Shown one piece after another: positions 16,001-20,591 of a stretch of 20,591 nt of DNA. A program made the position numbers and the translations under genes. The DNA is from Polychytrium aggregatum (Eukaryota; Chytridiomycota; Chytridiomycetes; Polychytriales), in assembly GCF_025602895.1 (NCBI RefSeq), contig NW_026516579.1, positions 1 through 20,591 on the forward strand, written 5' to 3'. Under the pieces are notes generated by a model that was not told the origin of the DNA, did no database searches, and was given only the letters and a program-made list of their open reading frames with translations. Position 1 is the stretch's first letter. Each line of letters begins with the position of its first letter.

Positions 16001-16799
16001 CGAGACCGACGGTTCGACCGAGGTTCTCAACCAGGTCATCGAGCAGTATTTGCGTATCCATTGCAATTACCTGCAAGACGACTGGACCCTTCACCTTCCC
16101 CTTGCCGAGTTCACTTACAACAACTCGGAAAACACCTCCACTGGCATGACTCCCTTCTTTGCAGTCCATGGCCATCACCCCATTTTTGATCCCTCCATCA
16201 TCCGTGATCCTTCTGTTGTGCCCTCTGCCGAAGAACGTGTCGACCGACTTCAGACCGTTCTCGAGGATCTCAAGGCCAACCTCCGGGTTGCCCAAGAGTC
16301 CTACACTTTGCAGGCCAACAAATCCCGTCTCCCCACTCCCGACATCTCCGTTGGCGACCTCGTTTTTCTTGATCGTCGCCACATCCGCACCCTTCGTCCC
16401 TCCAACAAGCTTGATCAGAAAAAGCTTGGCCCCTTTAAAGTTCTTCGCCGCATCAACCCCGTTGCCTTTGAACTTAAACTCCCTTCCACACTCAAAGTCC
16501 ACCCCGTCTTTCATGTATCCCTCCTTGAACCCCGAACGAAGGACATTGTTCCCGAGTTCACCCAACCCGAACCTCCACCCATTCTTGTTGACTCCCAGGA
16601 AGAGTTTGAGGTCGAGACTGTTCTCGATTCTCGGCTCTTCCGTGGTCGCTTACAGTACTTGGTTCAGTGGAAGGGCTATTCCGAGACTGACCGGTCTTGG
16701 GAGCCCGCTGCCAATGTTTCCCACGCCACTGATCTTGTTGCTGACTTCCACCTTCGCTATCCCTCAAAGCCGAAGGCGACGCCCGGAGTTCGTCGCTAA
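12984..16799 (+). CDS. Ty3/Gypsy Pol, element 2 (PR-RT-RH-IN-chromodomain)
   Basis: Pol is made as a Gag-Pol fusion by -1 frameshifting and has no plausible ATG start. The post-shift part is 1271 aa, uninterrupted. Domains in order: aspartic protease (about 13120-13400), whose catalytic triad reads DDG in VFIDDGCTA instead of DTG/DSG; a Ser/Pro-rich spacer; reverse transcriptase (about 14000-14550) with YLDD at 14442-14453; RNase H (about 14870-15110) with DASD, DKEL and SDHQN; integrase with HHCC finger (HC...H...CEACQ, about 15520-15650) and core D (MDFITD), D (SDRGTQF), E (GSTEVLN) (about 15730-16040); a GPF/Y-like segment (KKLGPFKVLRR, near 16425); and a chromodomain (about 16605-16760; EFEVETVLDSR, WEPAANV). 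All RT, RH and IN catalytic residues I can read are present. The protease is the only unusual point. The stop TAA is at 16797-16799. Confidence 0.95.
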   Translation, partial: CPQPSSTSQVSEVVCSAIRTSSPSDSSLSDDKLLLPATLVVMSLSGPVSISLSVFIDDGCTALALIDPAFADLHKLSLIPLSTPYSVSLADGSSAGFIRFQTVPVTLTIGSHTESISFLVTRLSTTPITLGLPWMRLHNPVVNWKSLSLSFSDPSCLADGHILADVSASSLDTSSPSGYSPPPSGTSPLTPPSGPSLTPVPSFGTSPSLSSRLDSASLSEEPTALSSPDIELVNAASLLRLAREDKLDIFAAQMDIRPPSPETYPTVSIRSVLTTKVYAESGTPVDSRGVPLKYNEFGDVFSLKSDPPSSLPPHRPYDLSIEFVRTEDGKEPRLPKPGKVYPLSPAEESALSEYLTNALARGWISKSSSPVGAPCFFVKKPNGGLRLCVDYRGLNAITKKNRYPLPLFQDLLDKLSSARVFSHLDLPDAYHLVRVKKGDEWKTAFVCKSGSYEYNVIPFGLSNAPAAFQFFMNDIFSDLLGVCVVIYLDDILIFSKDPLEHEEHVKLVLSRLREHSLKVNPAKCSFDLSEVDFLGMIISADGIKMDPAKVEAVSLWPVPSSARDIQVFIGFANFYRRFVKDFSALARPLTSLTTKSSTFSWSPEAQEAFDSLKRSFTSAPILRYFDFSKPAVIEPDASDFALGAVLSQFDPDGALHPVAFHSRQFRPAEVNYDTHDKELLAIVDSFTAWRHYLMAADPDHPTLVFSDHQNLTRFTSASQLSRRQFRWAQFLSDFAFRIYHRPGRLNTKADALSRRSDFEIKPGDSLHSTNFLQLFESISLDSITVIGSNPDFLSEIRAATLSCSLLSDFNAKRLDGDYSFRDGLLYFKDLIVVPSPELQLKVFEQRHCSAAAGHFGLAKTVELISRDFHWPRLRKSVRRFIANCEACQRAKPSRHSPYGLLHPLPVPSERWWDLSMDFITDLPPSNGFDSIFVVKDRLSKQAHFVPTTKTVTGEQTAELFLSHIFRLHGCPRSIVSDRGTQFTSAFWRRFNELLKTKISLSSAFHPETDGSTEVLNQVIEQYLRIHCNYLQDDWTLHLPLAEFTYNNSENTSTGMTPFFAVHGHHPIFDPSIIRDPSVVPSAEERVDRLQTVLEDLKANLRVAQESYTLQANKSRLPTPDISVGDLVFLDRRHIRTLRPSNKLDQKKLGPFKVLRRINPVAFELKLPSTLKVHPVFHVSLLEPRTKDIVPEFTQPEPPPILVDSQEEFEVETVLDSRLFRGRLQYLVQWKGYSETDRSWEPAANVSHATDLVADFHLRYPSKPKATPGVRR

Positions 16800-16808
16800 G
16801 GAAGGGGA
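16798..16808 (+). promoter_or_regulatory. Polypurine tract of element 2
   Basis: AAGGAAGGGGA overlaps the pol stop codon and lies three bases upstream of the 3' LTR, the expected position for priming plus-strand DNA. Confidence 0.7.
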
Positions 16809-16811
16809 TGA

Positions 16812-17602
16812 TGTTAGGGATAGCTTCTGCTTGTTCTCCACTTTGACTGCACACTTGGCTGTTCTTTTGCCTTTCTGTTTGTTTGTGTGTAGCTTTGCAG
16901 TTCCCCTCCAATTTTCCGCCTTTTGCCTGCCATTTCCGCTCCTTCCGCACTTCCGTTTCCCCGCGCTGCTCCGCTTCCTTTGTCTTCTTCGCACGCGCCG
17001 GTTTGTTTGTGCACGCGCCTTGCTGCGATTGGTTGCAATTCGGCTGCCGGTCATGTGTCCCACCACCGGTGACTCATGACCTGCCTGACCGCCCCGATCT
17101 CTTGTTCATCTCGCATGCATTTGCCCCAACCTTATACTTGACCAATCCGCTTCTTGGACGTTGAGTCACATTGCTTCGCCTTTGCACGTTTCTCCTGCCA
17201 GGTGCTTCGCTTTTGCTTGCGCCTCCCTCGCTTTGGTTCTCTGCCTGTCTCGGTGGTCCTTCTCGGCCCTCGTTCGTGCATCGCCCCCTTCGCCCTGCTC
17301 GATCGCCCACTTTTCCCTCCCTTGGCCGCCCTTCGCTGCCAAGTCCGGACTTGTCTATAAATAGCCTGACCCCCGCGATGTGTAGTCGAACCTCAGCGTT
17401 CAAAATAGGACTAAATAAAGTGCCTTCTACTTTATTCTCTGAGTGTTCCTCACGTCTCATTTCGAGACTAGTCTTATCTTGAACGGATCTTTGCTTCCCT
17501 CGCTCCCTCTCCGAGTCCACTTCGGACTTTACCCTTGCCTTCCCTGAGCTCACTTCGAGCTCACTTCTTCTTTTGCCGTTGAGTCCCCTTCGGACTCTAA
17601 CA
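16812..17602 (+). repeat. 3' LTR of element 2
   Basis: The 791-bp LTR matches 11199-11989 with no difference seen by eye, at a constant offset of 5613. It includes TATAAATA (17356-17363), the self-primer sequence (17395-17406), AATAAA (17414-17419) and the hairpin row. Read as a terminator it would end the element RNA shortly after 17419. It could also drive outward transcription into the rest of LINE ORF2. Confidence 0.97.
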
Positions 17603-17607
17603 CGGGC
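17603..17607. repeat. Target site duplication of element 2 (right)
   Basis: CGGGC follows the 3' LTR and matches 11194-11198. After these five bases the LINE ORF2 frame resumes at 17608. Confidence 0.95.
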
Positions 17608-20189
17608 TCTCCCTCCGCGTCGCCGAGGACAAGCGCGCCGAACTCCGCGCTGTCCGCAAACAAGAAAAGAACCTCATCGTCCAGTCCCGCCGAGCAGCCG
17701 AGACCCTGGCCATGAACAAGCTGCACTCCCTCAACGCTTCCGAGGTCGCCAAGTCCCTGGCCGCCATGAAGAAGCGCAAGGAGCTCGACGACGCCTTCCA
17801 CTTTGACAACTCGGACGAGGCCCTCGAGCGACTTGTGGTCCACTACGGCAAGGTCTCCTCGCACTCCCAGGACACCCCCGGTGCCGCCTTTGACCGGACC
17901 GTCGGCCCAAGACCCCTGGACACTGTTCCGCGCCTGCTCCCCGAGGACCGCTCCATTCCCCGATTGTCGTCGGACGAGGTGGCCGATGCCATCGTCAAGT
18001 CCCCCAAGCGCAAGTCTTCCGGCCCGGACAAGATCAAGGCCGAGATGCTGCACCCTGTCGCTCCCGTGGTCGCTCCCTGGCTCCGGGCCATCCTGCTGGC
18101 CGCCCTCAAGGCCTCCGTCGTCCCGACCGAGTGGAACACTGTCCTGATCCACCCGGTCTACAAGAACAAGGGTTCGATCCTCGATCCGGCCATGTACCGG
18201 CCCATCGGGTTGACCCAGGTCCTCCGCAAGATCGCCGAGCGAGTCCTGCTGCCGTTCCTCACCCGCGAGATCGGCATCATGGACATTGCCCAGGGAGGCT
18301 TCCGCCCGGACCGAGGCACCCTCGACCAGGTGTACTCGCTCGACGCTCTTGTCCGCATGAACAAGATCCGCGACGACGAGTACAGCCTGGTCTTCCTCGA
18401 CATCAAGGCCGCCTACGACACTGTCTGGCGGGAGCGCCTCTGGGACAAGATCGCCACCCGAGGTGCTGGTCCGGTCGCCGTCGGGGTCCTCAGGGCCATG
18501 TTCGACCGCACTCTTGTCCGCGTCGCCAGCAAGGGCCGCACGTCGCAGCCTGTGTGGCTGCAGAAGGGTCTCATCCAAGGCTCGGTCCTGAGTCCCCTTC
18601 TGTTCAGTGCCCACATTGACGACCTGCCTGGACTGCTCCGAGCCGAGGACGGACTTGTGCTTGCCTCGAGTCGCCACCACCGTCTCCGGGTCAACTCGCT
18701 CTGGTTTGCCGATGACGGTGTCCTCATCTGTCCGGCTGGCCGCACCCAGGCCATGCTGGATATCTGCGAACGCCACAGCATCGACAACCGGTACCGCTTC
18801 TCGCCTCCCAAGTGCGAGGTGCTGTACTCGGCCTGCAACGTCGACCAGCTCCATCCCGCCAAGCTGTACGGCACCGAGCTGCCCAAGGTCCTCCAGTTCC
18901 GCTACCTCGGTGTCATGGTCGACATTGACGGATTCCGCCCGGACCTCCAGTTCGACAAGCTCCTCCGCAAGGTCCACATGGTCACCGACACCGTGGTTGG
19001 ACTCGGCATCACCCTCGGCAAGGTCTCGGCCAAGACCATCACCCAGGTCTACAAGACCTTTGTGCGGCCGACCCTCGAATACGGGATGGCCATGGACATC
19101 CCCGACCCAGCTCTGCGCGACCGCCTCGACGACGCCCAGATGACGGCCCTCCGCACCATGTTCCGCGTCGGCCCCGGCACTCCCGTCGGTGCCATGCACC
19201 TCAACTGCGGCCTTCCCAAGATGTCGGTCCGTGTCAAGATGCTGGCCCTGCAGAACTGGGCCCGCTGGGACGACCAAGTCTCTGACGGCGACAAGATGCT
19301 GTCGATGATCCTGCGCAACAAGATCATTGCGCCCTACCACCCCGACCAGTTCCTCGGCCAAGGAGTCCGAGCCGATCCGCACTGGGCCATGGTGGTCCGC
19401 CGACAAGAGGCCGACCACTCCCTCACGGCCACGGAGATCTACCGAGGCAAGACCCGACACCAGCCGCCGCCGCCCGGACCGCCCCGACCCCAGCCCGTCC
19501 CGATCAAGACCCTCATCTTCGAGGACCACATGAAGAACGGCTTCGACCGCTCCAAGCAGCTCACCGCCGCCTGCACCCCGTCGACCAAGATGTCGGGACT
19601 CTGGGAGGCTCGCGGGTACCAAGGATCCATGATCATGCTCATGTTCATGGTCCGATGGCGACTCGGTGCTCTCCCAGGCCACTTCAGATTTGGCTACCGC
19701 AAGTGCAAGAACCTGGCTCGACACGGATCCGGGATCGACTTGACCAGGACCCACGCACAGCAGTGTGTGGATCCGCATCAAGTCCTGGTCCGCAAGGTCG
19801 CAGCCCTCAAGACGGCCCACCCGACTTGGGTGGAAAGTGGTATAGCCGGAGTGGGACCAGTGGACAAGCTGCTGGACCTGCTCAGTTTCGATCGCACTCC
19901 CCCTCGCAGTCGCACCCCTCCCGCACTTGGATCACTTGCTGCTCATGTACCCGCTCCCCGCACTGCCTTCCGAGCATTCGCACTTGGTGCACACCCAGCA
20001 CCACCACCCACTCCCACACCCAGTGTAGTCCCACCCTTGCAGTCTCTCCCTGCACCCTCATCACAGCGTAGTATAGTGTCAGCACTTGTCATTCCTCCAC
20101 CCCGACCCCCCCTCGATCCTGCTGTTCCCTTGTGGGAACTGCTCGAAAATGTGTTCACCCGCTTGGTCTCAGACCTTGTGGGCAGCTGA
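17608..20189 (+). pseudogene. LINE ORF2, 3' part (reverse transcriptase), separated from its start
   Basis: This continues ORF2 in the exact frame left at 11198; the two parts make 1225 codons including the stop, a normal ORF2 length. The RT domain lies about 17980-18950: SSGPDKIKAEML, YRPIGLTQVLRKI, GGFRPDRG, FLDIKAAYDTVWR, LIQGSVLSPLLFSAHIDDL and the catalytic FADD at 18705-18716 (FADD replaces YADD, as in many LINEs). After thumb-like helices a C-terminal region has a sparse Cys/His motif (C...RTHAQQC, about 19705-19770) that looks like a reduced LINE zinc finger. A Pro-rich tail ends at TGA 20187-20189. There is no RNase H domain. The first internal ATG is at 17712, but a protein from it would lack the endonuclease. 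Confidence 0.92.
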
Positions 20190-20320
20190 GGCAGCACTAG
20201 GCTGCAACAGGAGTAAATAGGCTTGCCTGTGTACTCAACGTGCCGGGGTACCAACCTGTTGGACCTGATGGCTTGTCTTCTTGAATAAAGTTGACTATAG
20301 TAACAAAAAAAAAAAAAAAA
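20190..20320 (+). other. LINE 3' UTR and poly(A) tail
   Basis: The 3' UTR is 115 bases and includes a small stem-loop GCAGC-ACTAG-GCTGC (20191-20205) right after the stop, AATAAA at 20284-20289, and an A16 tail (20305-20320) 15 nt after the signal. The tail is followed at once by another LINE 3' fragment, with no host sequence or target duplication in between. Confidence 0.85.
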
Positions 20321-20521
20321 TCCTGCTGTTCCCTTGTGGGAACTGCTCGAAAATGTGTTCACCCGCTTGGTCTCAGACCTTGTGGGCAGCTGAGGCAGCA
20401 CTAGGCTGCAACAGGAGTAAATAGGCTTGCCTGTGTACTCAACGTGCCGGGGTACCAACCTGTTGGACCTGATGGCTTGTCTTCTTGAATAAAGTTGACT
20501 ATAGTAACAAAAAAAAAAAAA
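20321..20521 (+). mobile_element. 5'-truncated LINE copy (188 bp plus poly(A))
   Basis: Positions 20321-20508 repeat 20117-20304 with no difference seen by eye: the last codons of ORF2, the whole 3' UTR with AATAAA (20488-20493), then A13. The 5' truncation inside ORF2 is typical of incomplete reverse transcription. Its 5' end abuts the A16 tail of the upstream LINE and its own tail runs into telomere-type repeats. Confidence 0.93.
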
Positions 20522-20552
20522 CCTAACCTAACCTAACCTAACCTAACCCTGA
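20522..20552 (-). repeat. Telomere-type repeat (CCTAA)5 CCCTGA
   Basis: Five perfect CCTAA units (20522-20546; TTAGG on the minus strand) are followed by CCCTGA. TTAGG is the classic arthropod telomere repeat and fungi usually have TTAGGG; the final unit resembles TTAGGG with one change. It separates two LINE copies, joining the poly(A) of one to the 5' end of the next. Confidence 0.8.
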
Positions 20553-20591
20553 CACATCGAGTTCTCTGCTCCTGCCGCACCTATCTGCTCC
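20553..20591 (+). mobile_element. 5' end of a second LINE copy (cut by window edge)
   Basis: Positions 20553-20591 match 7567-7606 except for one missing C, covering the start of the 5' UTR and the first 20-bp monomer. It has the same orientation as the upstream LINE, so the arrangement is head to tail. The match begins directly after the telomere-type repeat, which makes 20553 a candidate natural 5' end. Confidence 0.85.

Larger units (their letters stand above)
11199..17602 (+). mobile_element. Ty3/Gypsy chromovirus, element 2 (6404 bp, intact)
   Basis: This is a complete plus-strand element: 791-bp LTRs, self-priming PBS, gag (12061-13014), pol in the -1 frame to 16799, PPT and 3' LTR. 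I found no difference between the LTRs by eye, both coding frames are open, and the target duplication is exact. All three point to a very recent insertion and probably a mobile copy. It landed in ORF2 of the LINE. Its C-terminal chromodomain and integrase order define it as a chromovirus. It is clearly related to element 1 in domain plan but diverged in sequence, and its LTRs are different. Confidence 0.96.
7567..20320 (+). mobile_element. APE-type LINE (non-LTR retrotransposon), split by element 2
   Basis: The LINE has a 257-bp 5' UTR with 20-bp monomers, ORF1 (7824-10109), ORF2 (10106-11198 continued at 17608-20189), a 115-bp 3' UTR with AATAAA, and an A16 tail (20305-20320). Without element 2 and one copy of its target duplication it is about 6.3 kb, a normal LINE size. 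Both ORFs are open. The left edge is set by where the match to the second copy (20553) begins and could lie further left. No flanking target site duplication is visible; the 3' side is another LINE fragment followed by telomere-type repeat. Confidence 0.9.

Noticed and set aside
17550..19820. Long minus-strand open frame (about 756 codons) opposite LINE ORF2
   Set aside because: Antisense shadow of the RT region; it crosses the end of the LTR and the insertion boundary, and shows no protein family.

Overview
The window is a nest of retrotransposons with no recognisable host gene. The host is most likely a fungus, possibly an early-diverging, GC-rich one. This is inferred from three things: two chromodomain-bearing Ty3/Gypsy elements of the self-priming (Tf1/sushi-like) kind, long intronless GC-rich frames, and a short telomere-type repeat at the right end. 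The lineage cannot be fixed from this sequence alone.

Layout. Positions 1-745 hold no gene I can support. Positions 746-7135 are a complete Ty3/Gypsy chromovirus on the minus strand (element 1). It has 581-bp LTRs about 2% apart and a TGGGG target duplication. Gag is open, but pol carries five single-base insertions after the reverse transcriptase. Positions 7136-7566 are gene-poor sequence. From 7567 to 20304 lies an APE-type non-LTR retrotransposon (LINE) on the plus strand. It has 20-bp 5' UTR monomers, ORF1 (761 aa), then ORF2 (endonuclease plus reverse transcriptase) beginning inside the ORF1 stop codon (ATGA). A second Ty3/Gypsy chromovirus (element 2, 11199-17602, plus strand) splits ORF2. 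Its 791-bp LTRs look identical and it is flanked by CGGGC duplications. Across the insertion ORF2 stays exactly in frame, so the LINE was open when element 2 landed.

The right end is the most interesting part. The LINE poly(A) tail runs directly into a second, 188-bp copy of the LINE 3' end with its own poly(A). That tail is followed by five CCTAA units, a CCCTGA, and then the 5' start of another LINE copy in the same orientation. This head-to-tail array, with telomere-type repeats at the 5' end of one copy and the poly(A) of the next facing the C-rich telomere strand, is what is expected if the LINE is reverse-transcribed onto chromosome ends. Comparable architectures are known from Drosophila HeT-A/TART, Magnaporthe MoTeR, Giardia GilM/GilT, Chlorella Zepp and the silkworm TRAS/SART elements. 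On this reading the chromosome tip lies to the left and the centromere to the right.

Both Ty3 elements share one unusual replication design. The primer-binding site begins 2 nt after the 5' LTR and is complementary to a sequence 38-39 nt downstream of the LTR TATA box, i.e. near the predicted RNA 5' end, which points to self-priming rather than tRNA priming. Element 2 also has a canonical -1 slippery heptamer between gag and pol and a row of similar small hairpins in its leader.
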